A DNA stretch of 64,000 bases from Faucicola tetraodonis (GTDB taxonomy: Bacteria > Pseudomonadota > Gammaproteobacteria > Pseudomonadales > Moraxellaceae): NCBI GenBank assembly GCA_032017425.1, contig DALZPW010000001.1; one strand, 5' to 3'. A program made the translations under genes and the position numbers. Numbering within the stretch: position 1 is the stretch's first letter; the number at the start of each line of letters is the position of its first letter. The notes under the pieces are model-generated. The model did not search any database. It was given only the letters and a program-made list of their open reading frames with translations, and had not been told where the DNA came from. Below are positions 53,004 to 61,144 of this stretch, one piece after another.

Positions 53004-53798
53004 ATGTCAAAACAAACAGAATTAACCGATGCAGAAATGCTACGCTATGCCCGCCAAATATTGCTAGAAGGGTGGGATATAGAAGCACAAACGCGGCTAA
53101 AAAATAGCTGTTCAATTATTATAGGCATGGGCGGGCTAGGTTGCCCACTTGCAGAGACCTTGTGCCGTGCTGGCATTGGCAAGCTACTGATTATTGACGA
53201 TGATACGATTGATGAGAGCAATCTGCAGCGGCAGTCGTTATTTACCCCTCACGACATCGGTCAATCTAAAGCGCTGGTAGCCAAAGCTAAATTAAATCAA
53301 ATTAATGCATTTTGTGATGTTATCGCCATACAAGCACGTTTAACAGCCGATAATTATCAACAAATGGTTGAACAAGCGAAAATAAATAGCCTAAGCAAAT
53401 TAATCTGTGATTGCACAGATAACTTCAAAGCACGAGACCTCATTAATACCATCGCTGTCAAGTCAAATTTGTCATTATTATCAGCCTCCGCCATTGCGCA
53501 AACAGGGCAACTGGCATTATTTACGCCGCAGCAAGGTTGCTATCATTGCTTATTTCAAGGGGTAGGGGATGATGAGCGAAATTGTGCCACTAGCGGCGTG
53601 CTTGCCAGTACCACCCAAATCATCGGCAACCTTCAGGCCCAAGCGGCTTTAAGTTTTTTGGGACTGGGCATCAATCCTATAGCGCAAACGTTATTGCTAT
53701 GGAACGGCAAAACCATGAATCTTAAAAAACTTCACTATCGTAAAGACGCTAACTGCGAGATTTGTAGCCAACCATCCGCTATCACAGACGTAATGTAA
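53004..53798 (+). CDS. MoeB/ThiF/HesA-family adenylyltransferase
   Basis: An E1-like enzyme that adenylates the C-terminus of a ubiquitin-like sulfur carrier. The 264 residues have RYARQILLEGWDIEAQTRLKN at the start, the ATP-binding IIGMGGLGCPLAETLCRAGIG, DDDTIDESNLQRQSLF, and two zinc CxxC pairs (GCYHCLF and CEICSQP). Substrate could be MoaD, ThiS or another carrier; MoeB is favoured by length and the prmC linkage. An in-frame NSLSK copy of the dispersed element is at 53385. The AarF gene follows 13 bases later. Confidence 0.85.
   Translation: MSKQTELTDAEMLRYARQILLEGWDIEAQTRLKNSCSIIIGMGGLGCPLAETLCRAGIGKLLIIDDDTIDESNLQRQSLFTPHDIGQSKALVAKAKLNQINAFCDVIAIQARLTADNYQQMVEQAKINSLSKLICDCTDNFKARDLINTIAVKSNLSLLSASAIAQTGQLALFTPQQGCYHCLFQGVGDDERNCATSGVLASTTQIIGNLQAQAALSFLGLGINPIAQTLLLWNGKTMNLKKLHYRKDANCEICSQPSAITDVM
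53385..53399 (+). repeat. Dispersed AATAGCCTAAGCAAA element, copy in moeB-like gene
   Basis: Exact 15-base copy, read as Asn-Ser-Leu-Ser-Lys at residues 128-132, in frame with the gene. Confidence 0.85.
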
Positions 53799-53811
53799 AC
53801 TAGAGTCAATC

Positions 53812-55125
53812 ATGCAAAAAAATCACTTTTTGAAAAAATCCTTAAATGTCATTCAGCGGGTCGGGAAGACGGCAACCGTGGCTGGCAAAGCAGGGCTGCG
53901 TATCGCCCAAGGTGAAAAAATGACCCCAACGCTGCTGCGTCAAAGCTTTGAAGAGTTGGGTGCTACCTATATCAAAATCGGTCAGTTTATTGCCAGTACC
54001 CCGTCCATCTTTCCCCGAGAATATGTGACAGTATTTCAAGGCTGTCTGGATCAAACCACGCCCATGCCTTATAGCTATATTGAAGGCGTCTTAAGAGAGG
54101 AACTGGAAAAAGATGGGCAGACATTGGAAGATATTTTTCAAAGTATTGAGGTCAAACCGTTAGCGTCTGCATCCATCGCCCAAGTTCACAGTGCTATTTT
54201 AAAAAATGGCGATAATGTGGTGTTAAAAGTGCAAAAACCTGAAGTAGATACCATTATTCAAACCGATTTAGGCATGATGGTTGGGTTGACTAAACTGATT
54301 GATAGTATCGCACCGTCGCTAAAATTTGCCAGTATTTCACCCATTATTGATGAAATCCGTTTGCGCATGGCAGCAGAAACAGACTTCTTACAAGAAGCCA
54401 AAAACATTGATGATTTCCAAGATTTTTTAAAAAAAACCGATAATCATAAAGTAGTCGCGCCCGATGTTTATCATGATATCAGTACCAAAAAAGTACTTGT
54501 CATGACCCGGTTCTTTGGGGTGTCGATGATTGATGATGCCGCCATGCGTCAATACTGCAAATACCCAGCACAGGTGATGACAGATACTTTAAATACGTGG
54601 TTTTCTAGCTTGATGCTGTGCAATAGTTTTCATGCTGATTTGCACGCAGGTAATTTGATGTTGTTGACTGATGGTCGTATTGGCTTTATTGATTTTGGGA
54701 TTGTCGGTAAACTTGAACCCAAAGCCTGGCAAGCCAGTATGGGCATGATGGATAGTTTTGCTAAAGAAGACTATCGCGGCATGGCGCATTATATGGTTGA
54801 AATGGATATGACCCATGCGCGAGAGCAAGTCAATGTCGATGTCCTTGCCCAAGATCTTGAATCAGTGATGAAAAAAATTTTGGCGGAAGATAGTTTGTTT
54901 ATGGGAAAAACCATTGACCAAACCATGCCAAACCGATTAAAAGATCATACTGATGAAATCAATCAAATGTTGCTTGAAATGGTGGAAGTCGGTAAACGCC
55001 ATGGCATTCACTTCCCAAGAGATTTTGCGCTACTGACCAAGCAACTGTTATATTTTGACCGTTTTATGAAAGTACTCGCCCCTGAGATGGATATGTTTCA
55101 TGATGCGCGGATTAAAATGGCATAA
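53812..55125 (+). CDS. AarF/ABC1/UbiB-family kinase-like protein
   Basis: A 437-residue ABC1-family atypical kinase. The KxGQ motif is in GATYIKIGQFIAS, the alanine-rich loop is PLASASIAQVHSA, and the catalytic-loop region is FHADLHAGNLMLL, followed by the metal-binding DFG in IGFIDFGIVGKL. The family supports ubiquinone biosynthesis, but this member lacks the C-terminal membrane helices of E. coli UbiB, so it may be a second AarF-type protein. Co-transcribed with the MoeB-like gene. Faces dnaG. Confidence 0.8.
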   Translation: MQKNHFLKKSLNVIQRVGKTATVAGKAGLRIAQGEKMTPTLLRQSFEELGATYIKIGQFIASTPSIFPREYVTVFQGCLDQTTPMPYSYIEGVLREELEKDGQTLEDIFQSIEVKPLASASIAQVHSAILKNGDNVVLKVQKPEVDTIIQTDLGMMVGLTKLIDSIAPSLKFASISPIIDEIRLRMAAETDFLQEAKNIDDFQDFLKKTDNHKVVAPDVYHDISTKKVLVMTRFFGVSMIDDAAMRQYCKYPAQVMTDTLNTWFSSLMLCNSFHADLHAGNLMLLTDGRIGFIDFGIVGKLEPKAWQASMGMMDSFAKEDYRGMAHYMVEMDMTHAREQVNVDVLAQDLESVMKKILAEDSLFMGKTIDQTMPNRLKDHTDEINQMLLEMVEVGKRHGIHFPRDFALLTKQLLYFDRFMKVLAPEMDMFHDARIKMA

Positions 55126-55137
55126 ACACGCGATGAA

Positions 55138-57372
55138 TTAATCCTCTTTACGCTGTAGCCATGTTCTAAGCCAAGTTAAAATCGCTTGGTGGTGTTTGAT
55201 ACATAGGCTCAGCGCCTTTAAGTCTGCTTTTAGGGTTTTTTGTTCGCGCTGTAGGCTTTCTAACATCAGCTGAACCACCAACTCTGTCACCAGGTCTGAG
55301 ATATCATCAATATTGCGCTGACTGAGCTCTTTAAAAAACCGCGCCCAATGCTTAATAAGTTTGTTTTGCTGATCTGATGTCAAGCCCGCCAGTATAAAAT
55401 GCGCTTTGGCATTGATTCGATCGTAAGTTGACCATTTTGGTTCATCAAACCCCTGCAATCTTGACTGAATGGTTTGAATCCAAGTAATCAACTTCAATAA
55501 TTCTTCATCGGCAATGGCTTGCCAAGTTAGGCAGCAGCTTTCATCATAGTTTTTGCAGGGCGCATTCATCGCATCCGTGATGACATCCGCGATAACACCA
55601 GCGATAACATCAGTGCCGCCAGTTGAATTTTCATCTAATCGAATCGGGGCTGTCGGTTTGGTAGATGGGTGTTTCGGTTTAAAAACGTTAGCCGCTTCGC
55701 TGCGCTGATAAATATCGCGAATGACAGATTGGCTGATGCGGTTTTTTTCCAAACTGCCTAATAGCTCTGGTTGAAACAAAAAACACAGCTGCAAATGTAG
55801 TTGTACCGTCAATTCGCTATCAAAATTGAGTAGGGCATCTTGCGCTTGCCGTGCTTGGTTTTTTCGCCCCAATCCCATTTTGTTTTTGATGTCTTCACGC
55901 AGCAACCAGCCATAACTGCCTTTTGGCAGTTTTTGGGTCAGCGCAGAGAGTTGCTGCAAAATCTTGCTGCGGTTTTCAGGGGTATTGGTAGGATATTGAC
56001 GCGTCAGACTTGAGTACAAATACGCTGATAGGGGAACCGCTTGGGCGATTTGTTGCTGCATCGCTAACAAACCATGCGCTTTGACATAGCTATCAGGGTC
56101 ATGATTATCTGGCAGTGTCAAAAAGTGTAATTCCTTGCCATCAGTGAGCGCAGGCAATCCCACTTCCATGGCACGCCAAGCGGCTTTTTGTCCTGCACTA
56201 TCGCCATCAAAACTTAAAGTAAGTCTGGGATTAAATTGCAGTAATCTTTCGATTTGTGATTGCGCCAGCGCTGTTCCCATGGAGGCAACTGCACCATACA
56301 CGCCCGCTTGATGAAGGCTTATGACATCCATATAACCTTCAACCACCAGCCAGTCTTTGGCTTTGGCTTTGCGACCTTCAAAAAGACCATACAACACGGC
56401 TTGTTTATGAAATACAGGTGAATCTGAAGAATTGATATACTTGGGCTGCTCATCATCCGACATGGTGCGACCGGCAAAGCCGATCACCCGCCCTTGTTGG
56501 TCGCGGATGGGAAAAATCACCCGATTGCGCAGCAAATCAAAATCACGCCCATTTTGCGAAGTGCGCACCAATCCTAAGATTTTTAAACCTTCAATGTCTT
56601 GAGGGAAGGCTTCTTCAAGATGTTGCCAACCGTTTGGGGCAAAACCCAAGGCAAATTCTTCGATAGTGTGCGGCGTCAGACCACGTTTGAGCAAATAATG
56701 TTGGGCAAAGCTATTTTGCTGTAATTGGTGCTGATAAAACTGGCAGATTTGGGTCAATAAGTCGTATAAACTCGATGAACTATCCTGCACGCTGTTATTG
56801 CCCATGTCATCAAAGGGTGAAAATCCGCCAACGCTTGCATCATCATACTCGCCAAAAGGGATAAAGCTTGCATCTAAGTTATCAGACGTTTGAAAGTCAT
56901 CAAAAGCGTCTATCCACAAAGCCTCTGTATTGGTAATAGCCGGACGCTCGGCAACATCTGAGTCAAAGAGGGTTTGAGCGGGACTTTGGGCTAAATTTTG
57001 ATGCAATGATGCCCTTGCTTGCGATACAGCAGGTTTAGGTGGAACGGGTGTTTTTTTATAGGTATGTGATTTATTAACAGGTTCTTTGGGCAGCTCAATC
57101 CCTGTTTGACGGGACAATTCTTTGAGCGCTTCACCCGCAGTGAGGTTTTCATACTCTTTTAAAAAGGTGAGCGCATTGCCAGCGACACCACAGCCAAAAC
57201 AGTTATATAACCCTTTTTGCGGATTGACAAAAAATGAGGGCGTTTTTTCGCCATGAAAAGGGCAACAGCCTTTGAATTCATTGCCCGAACGTTTGAGCTC
57301 CACATGCTTGCCAATAATCTTGACGATATCAGCATTGGCAATGATTTGATCAATGATGGCATTGTTACTCAT
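55138..57372 (-). CDS. dnaG: DNA primase
   Basis: Makes RNA primers for replication. The 744 residues have the N-terminal CHC2 zinc ribbon (CPFHGEKTPSFFVNP to NCFGCGVAGNA), the toprim core with VEGYMDVISLHQAGVYGAVA and the SFDGDSAGQKAA metal motif, and a C-terminal helicase-binding domain. Larger than the usual 580-650 because of a low-complexity insert between the zinc and RNA-polymerase domains (about residues 100-205) and a second insert near 600-640 that contains a 12-base repeat. It is transcribed alone; rpsU and rpoD, common neighbours, are not here. bamD lies upstream on the same strand. Confidence 0.95.
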   Translation of the reverse strand: MSNNAIIDQIIANADIVKIIGKHVELKRSGNEFKGCCPFHGEKTPSFFVNPQKGLYNCFGCGVAGNALTFLKEYENLTAGEALKELSRQTGIELPKEPVNKSHTYKKTPVPPKPAVSQARASLHQNLAQSPAQTLFDSDVAERPAITNTEALWIDAFDDFQTSDNLDASFIPFGEYDDASVGGFSPFDDMGNNSVQDSSSSLYDLLTQICQFYQHQLQQNSFAQHYLLKRGLTPHTIEEFALGFAPNGWQHLEEAFPQDIEGLKILGLVRTSQNGRDFDLLRNRVIFPIRDQQGRVIGFAGRTMSDDEQPKYINSSDSPVFHKQAVLYGLFEGRKAKAKDWLVVEGYMDVISLHQAGVYGAVASMGTALAQSQIERLLQFNPRLTLSFDGDSAGQKAAWRAMEVGLPALTDGKELHFLTLPDNHDPDSYVKAHGLLAMQQQIAQAVPLSAYLYSSLTRQYPTNTPENRSKILQQLSALTQKLPKGSYGWLLREDIKNKMGLGRKNQARQAQDALLNFDSELTVQLHLQLCFLFQPELLGSLEKNRISQSVIRDIYQRSEAANVFKPKHPSTKPTAPIRLDENSTGGTDVIAGVIADVITDAMNAPCKNYDESCCLTWQAIADEELLKLITWIQTIQSRLQGFDEPKWSTYDRINAKAHFILAGLTSDQQNKLIKHWARFFKELSQRNIDDISDLVTELVVQLMLESLQREQKTLKADLKALSLCIKHHQAILTWLRTWLQRKED
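55573..55615 (-). repeat. 12-base tandem repeats in dnaG
   Basis: About three imperfect copies of a 12-base unit (such as GCGATAACACCA and GCGATAACATCA) encode a repeated four-residue pattern, DVIA-GVIA-DVIT, within the C-terminal half of DnaG. Twelve bases keep the frame when copies are gained or lost. Confidence 0.7.
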
Positions 57373-57410
57373 GGTAAAAAGCGCATTTCCAGTTAAAAAT
57401 TAGCTGATTG

Positions 57411-57439
57411 AAAAAAAATAGCTAGGATAAACCTAGCTA
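57411..57439 (-). terminator. Rho-independent terminator for bamD
   Basis: TAGCTAGG (57419-57426) pairs with CCTAGCTA (57432-57439) over a 5-base loop. On the minus strand it lies 20 bases past the bamD stop and is followed by a run of T residues. Confidence 0.75.
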
Positions 57440-57459
57440 ATGTTAACGGGGTTTATAGA

Positions 57460-58551
57460 TTATTTGACTTGACTGGTATTGTCAGGTGGCAGACCCAAAC
57501 CAATTGTGGTATCACGTGGTCTTGTCGGTGTTTCATCATTTGCCGTGGTTGCCGTGGTAGCCGGACTTGGCAAGCGCATTGCCGCAGCTTGCTGAATTGA
57601 GGTCTGAATCACTTGTGGCTTGGTGTTACCTGAGTATTGCCCCGACTGCTGGGCTAACCCTTGAACAGCAGCATTTTTTGAACTTTGACCGAGCACGCCC
57701 AATGTGGCTTTATTTAACCAGTTTGAACCGGTACGGCTATTATCAAGTTTGACGTTGCCACGCGCATCAATCAGACCAGGATAGTTGATACGAAGTAGTT
57801 GTTTATATTGATTGGCGGTATCGGTCATTCCCAGTTTGTCGTAGCTATAGGCGATGGTTGCAATAGACTCTGGAATCGCCTCGCTTTGGGGGTAGTACTG
57901 AAACACCCATTTAGCACGGTTGGCGGCTGCCACATAGGCTTTACGTTTAATATACCAGCGCGCTACATCCATCTCACTTTCTGACAATTGGTTATAGATA
58001 TAACGCATACGTAGCGCAGCGTCTGGGGCATAGGCACTGTTTGGGAAGCGATTAATCAGTTGCTGAAAGTTATTAAAGGCAATACGCGAATAGCCCATAT
58101 CACGGTGTGCAGGATTGAGCTTGGTGTATTTCATCACGCCGCCTGATGCCGCCTGCATATTTGAGATACCGCGAACATAGTACGCGTAGTCAACTTGCGG
58201 GTTGGATGGGTAAGACTGGATAAAACGATCAGCACTGGCAATCGCATCCAAATAGTCACCATGTTGGTACTGAGCATACATCAAGTCAAGTAACGCTTGC
58301 TCGCTGTAATCACCCACAGGATAGAAAGTCCGTAAATCGTTCAACTGGCTAATTGCTTTAGCAAGGTTGCCTTTTTTGATGTTGTCAGACGCTGCTTGGT
58401 AATAGCCTTGCTCGCTTTTTTCAGCTTTGGTCGCGACGACTTCGTCTTTGCCGCCCAACAATTTTGAATTTTTTAGCGTTTGACAGCCAGATAAAGTGGT
58501 CAAAGCCAGCGTAATTGCGGTGACACCCACAACTTTGGAAAGATGATGCAT
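57460..58551 (-). CDS. bamD: Outer membrane protein assembly factor BamD
   Basis: An essential lipoprotein of the BAM complex that inserts beta-barrel proteins. The signal peptide ends in lipobox TLSGC, and the TPR region follows (YYQAASDNIKKGNLAKAISQLNDL, YPVGDYSEQALLDLMYAQY, FPNSAYAPDAALRMRYI). It is 363 residues against about 245 in E. coli, the excess being a C-terminal Gln/Thr/Pro-rich tail. ATG 58551 has GAGG 5 bases upstream; an earlier ATG would place a charged stretch before the signal. Divergent from rluD, the usual arrangement. Confidence 0.93.
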   Translation of the reverse strand: MHHLSKVVGVTAITLALTTLSGCQTLKNSKLLGGKDEVVATKAEKSEQGYYQAASDNIKKGNLAKAISQLNDLRTFYPVGDYSEQALLDLMYAQYQHGDYLDAIASADRFIQSYPSNPQVDYAYYVRGISNMQAASGGVMKYTKLNPAHRDMGYSRIAFNNFQQLINRFPNSAYAPDAALRMRYIYNQLSESEMDVARWYIKRKAYVAAANRAKWVFQYYPQSEAIPESIATIAYSYDKLGMTDTANQYKQLLRINYPGLIDARGNVKLDNSRTGSNWLNKATLGVLGQSSKNAAVQGLAQQSGQYSGNTKPQVIQTSIQQAAAMRLPSPATTATTANDETPTRPRDTTIGLGLPPDNTSQVK

Positions 58552-58725
58552 ACGAACCTCAAATCTATTGCAAAAATATTTGCCCATCATAATACTTATT
58601 GTTCAAAACTGAATGCAAAATATTGTATTAAAAATTTCACTAAGTCTATCACGAAACGTTATACTTTGTGACCTATCCGCGCATATTAATTTTGAAAATC
58701 CCTATACCCTAAGTCTGAAATATTT

Positions 58726-59856
58726 ATGACCACGCCAATCGCCTCAAATCCGAACAACTCAAATCCAATCGAATCAAACATTGAATCTATGAATGAATCT
58801 ATGACTCAAAACAATACCAATCAACTCGAAGAAGAATGGGAAAATCCGTCACAACACCCAAGCGATCAAAATCTGCAGACTCATGACGCTGGTAGTCATC
58901 AAATTATCCAAAATTATACAGTCAACTCTGATCAAATAGGGGAGCGTATTGATAAAATTGCTGCCTTGGTGTTTAGCGATTATTCGCGTGAGCAAATCAA
59001 AAATTGGCTTGAGTCAGGCGAACTAACCGTAAACGGCGCAGCGCAAAAACCCAAATATCGCCTTAAGCCCAACGATGTGCTGATGCTTAAAGCGAGTTTG
59101 ACCGCTCAACAGCAAGATTTGCCCGAGAATATCCCACTTGATATCTTGTATGAAGATGAGGCGGTGCTGGTCGTCAATAAGCCAGTAGGTTTGGTCGTCC
59201 ATCCTGGCGCAGGTAATGGGTCGGGTACGCTAGTCAACGCGCTACTTTTTCATTATCCTGACAGCCGCACGCTACCTAGAGCAGGATTGGTACATCGCAT
59301 CGATAAAGAAACATCGGGTTTAATGGTGATTGCTAAAGACAGTCAAAGCCAGCTGCATCTAATTAATCAGCTTAAAGACAAATCCGTGTACCGGCTTTAC
59401 CAAGCGATTGTGTTGGCGTCGGCGGCTGAGCTTGCCCGCCATCGCACCATTGATGCACCCATTGGTCGCCATCCGACCCAGCGCACCAAAATGGCGGTGG
59501 TGGGTAGTGGCAAACCCGCTGTCACCCATCTTGAGAAAATCACAGCGATAAGCGAGGCTGTCTCATTGGTCAGCGTCCGACTGGAAACAGGGCGCACCCA
59601 CCAAATCCGTGTACACTTATCAAATTTGGGTTTTCCATTGCTCGGAGATCCGCTATATGGCGCTGCTCGTAAAAATGCGATATTGTTAAAAACCTTGGAT
59701 GACGACCAAAAACATGTCGTACAACAGTTCCAGCGTCAGGCGCTGCATGCGTATGAGCTTGGCTTTATCCACCCAAAAACAGGCGAGCCTATTAAAGTGC
59801 AAGCGCCATTACCCGATGATATGCAACAGCTACTTGAACATTTACAGTCAATATAA
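58726..59856 (+). CDS. rluD: 23S rRNA pseudouridine(1911/1915/1917) synthase
   Basis: Forms pseudouridines in helix 69 of 23S rRNA. Residues 1-65 are a polar Asn/Ser/Glu-rich extension not seen in E. coli; then an S4 domain (GERIDKIAALVFSDYSREQIKNWL) and the catalytic domain, with the active aspartate in GLVHRIDKETSGLMVIAK, LETGRTHQIRVHLS and LLGDPLYG. An ATG at 58801 within the extension is an alternative start. Divergent bamD supports RluD over RluC. Confidence 0.93.
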   Translation: MTTPIASNPNNSNPIESNIESMNESMTQNNTNQLEEEWENPSQHPSDQNLQTHDAGSHQIIQNYTVNSDQIGERIDKIAALVFSDYSREQIKNWLESGELTVNGAAQKPKYRLKPNDVLMLKASLTAQQQDLPENIPLDILYEDEAVLVVNKPVGLVVHPGAGNGSGTLVNALLFHYPDSRTLPRAGLVHRIDKETSGLMVIAKDSQSQLHLINQLKDKSVYRLYQAIVLASAAELARHRTIDAPIGRHPTQRTKMAVVGSGKPAVTHLEKITAISEAVSLVSVRLETGRTHQIRVHLSNLGFPLLGDPLYGAARKNAILLKTLDDDQKHVVQQFQRQALHAYELGFIHPKTGEPIKVQAPLPDDMQQLLEHLQSI

Positions 59857-59876
59857 AGACATGGTAGATATATCAC

Positions 59877-60224
59877 ATGAATATCTGGTTTAAATATGCC
59901 ATCACTGCATTAATGGTGGTATTGGTTTCAGAGTTTGCAAAACGCAGTGACAAGCTAGGAGGATTTATAGCCGCGTTGCCATTGGTGACGATTTTGACCT
60001 TGGTTTGGCTGTATCTTGAACATCAATCCACCGAAAAAATCGCCAATCACGCCTATTACACATTTTGGTATGTGATACCCACCTTGCCGATGTTTTTAAT
60101 TTTTCCATATTTGCTGCCAAAAGTTGGTTTTTGGGCGGATTTGGGCATTTGTATCGTAGTGACGGTTATGATCTTTTGGTTATTGGCCAGACTACTAAGC
60201 AACTTTGGTATTCAATTATTGTAG
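59877..60224 (+). CDS. DUF3147 family membrane protein
   Basis: A 115-residue protein with about four hydrophobic segments. FAKRSDKLGGFIAALPLVTILTL (the KR-G-F-AALP core) is the DUF3147 signature, and YTFWYVIPTLPMFLIFPYLL follows. No function is established. It begins 20 bases after rluD and is probably co-transcribed. Convergent with the next gene, 11 bases away. Confidence 0.85.
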   Translation: MNIWFKYAITALMVVLVSEFAKRSDKLGGFIAALPLVTILTLVWLYLEHQSTEKIANHAYYTFWYVIPTLPMFLIFPYLLPKVGFWADLGICIVVTVMIFWLLARLLSNFGIQLL

Positions 60225-60235
60225 AAAAGCCAAAA

Positions 60236-61060
60236 TTAGACCATTTTTTCCGTTAAATATTTCCAATAGCGTTTTGGCAAATACTGAATATGCAGCTTGC
60301 GATTCAACCGCTCTTTGATGGTCACGTGGGTAAAATATTTTTGCCAAAGCGTTTGGTATTGTTGTTCTGCCTTGCTATAAAACTGCTGCGGATGCAGTAG
60401 TGCTTCATCATCTACATCGCAGATGATATGGACTTGTTCGCTAGGATCATCGTGAGCATAATAAATACCAAACCCGCGTTTGACATCATAAATCGCCCAA
60501 GTCTGATCGGCATAGCGTTCTTTAAAATGCTGATGCAAAATGGGTAATACATTAAAATCAGGCTCAACGCGCGCAAAATATACCGATTTGTCGGTGTCCG
60601 GCATTTGCATTTGTTCAAATCGCACAAACGCCTGCATACGGTGGCGCTCACGCCCAACCATTTTGATAAGCTTGCTCACTGCCATCACATCCGCATGGGT
60701 ATAATTCTCCCACACATCAAGGTTGGGATTAGACAATTGAAACCGTACCACCCCAAACAGATGACTATACACCGTAGGCGATTCTGATAAAAAGCCCCAT
60801 AGCAGTTGCCGCATACCGTTTTTGCCAAATTTGCCAAAGACGCGCGCTAATTTATCACTCACCCGTAAGGTTTTGGCTTCATCGGTCGCAACGGTGACAG
60901 TGGCTTGCCAAAAATTGGGCACCACTTCATGCTCAGCTTGAATGGTCACAATCGGGGTGTGCTGCCAACCGTTCTCATAGATGGTGAACACACACGTGAG
61001 CCACCCTTCAAAGCTGCCATCAAAGATTAAAATGGGGGTCTCAGCCGTCACTAAATCCAT
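60236..61060 (-). CDS. DUF4130 (TIGR03915-type) putative DNA metabolism protein
   Basis: A 274-residue soluble protein. Seen: ILIFDGSFEGWLTCVFTIYEN at the N-terminus, FVRFEQMQM in the middle, and the C-terminal KERLNRKLHIQYLPKRYWKYLTE pattern (R-N--Q---P-RYW--L-E) that marks the family. The family is known from genomic co-occurrence with the radical-SAM protein encoded next; a DNA modification or repair role was proposed but not shown. In many genomes the partner is fused to a uracil-DNA glycosylase domain; here no such domain is present. ATG 61060 has AAAGG somewhat far upstream. Confidence 0.8.
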   Translation of the reverse strand: MDLVTAETPILIFDGSFEGWLTCVFTIYENGWQHTPIVTIQAEHEVVPNFWQATVTVATDEAKTLRVSDKLARVFGKFGKNGMRQLLWGFLSESPTVYSHLFGVVRFQLSNPNLDVWENYTHADVMAVSKLIKMVGRERHRMQAFVRFEQMQMPDTDKSVYFARVEPDFNVLPILHQHFKERYADQTWAIYDVKRGFGIYYAHDDPSEQVHIICDVDDEALLHPQQFYSKAEQQYQTLWQKYFTHVTIKERLNRKLHIQYLPKRYWKYLTEKMV

Positions 61061-61144
61061 AAATGATTGACCTTTTGCACAGTGGACTTTAAAACCTTAA
61101 TTTTAAAAGATTGATTTTAAAAAATTAATTCTAAAATAATAATG

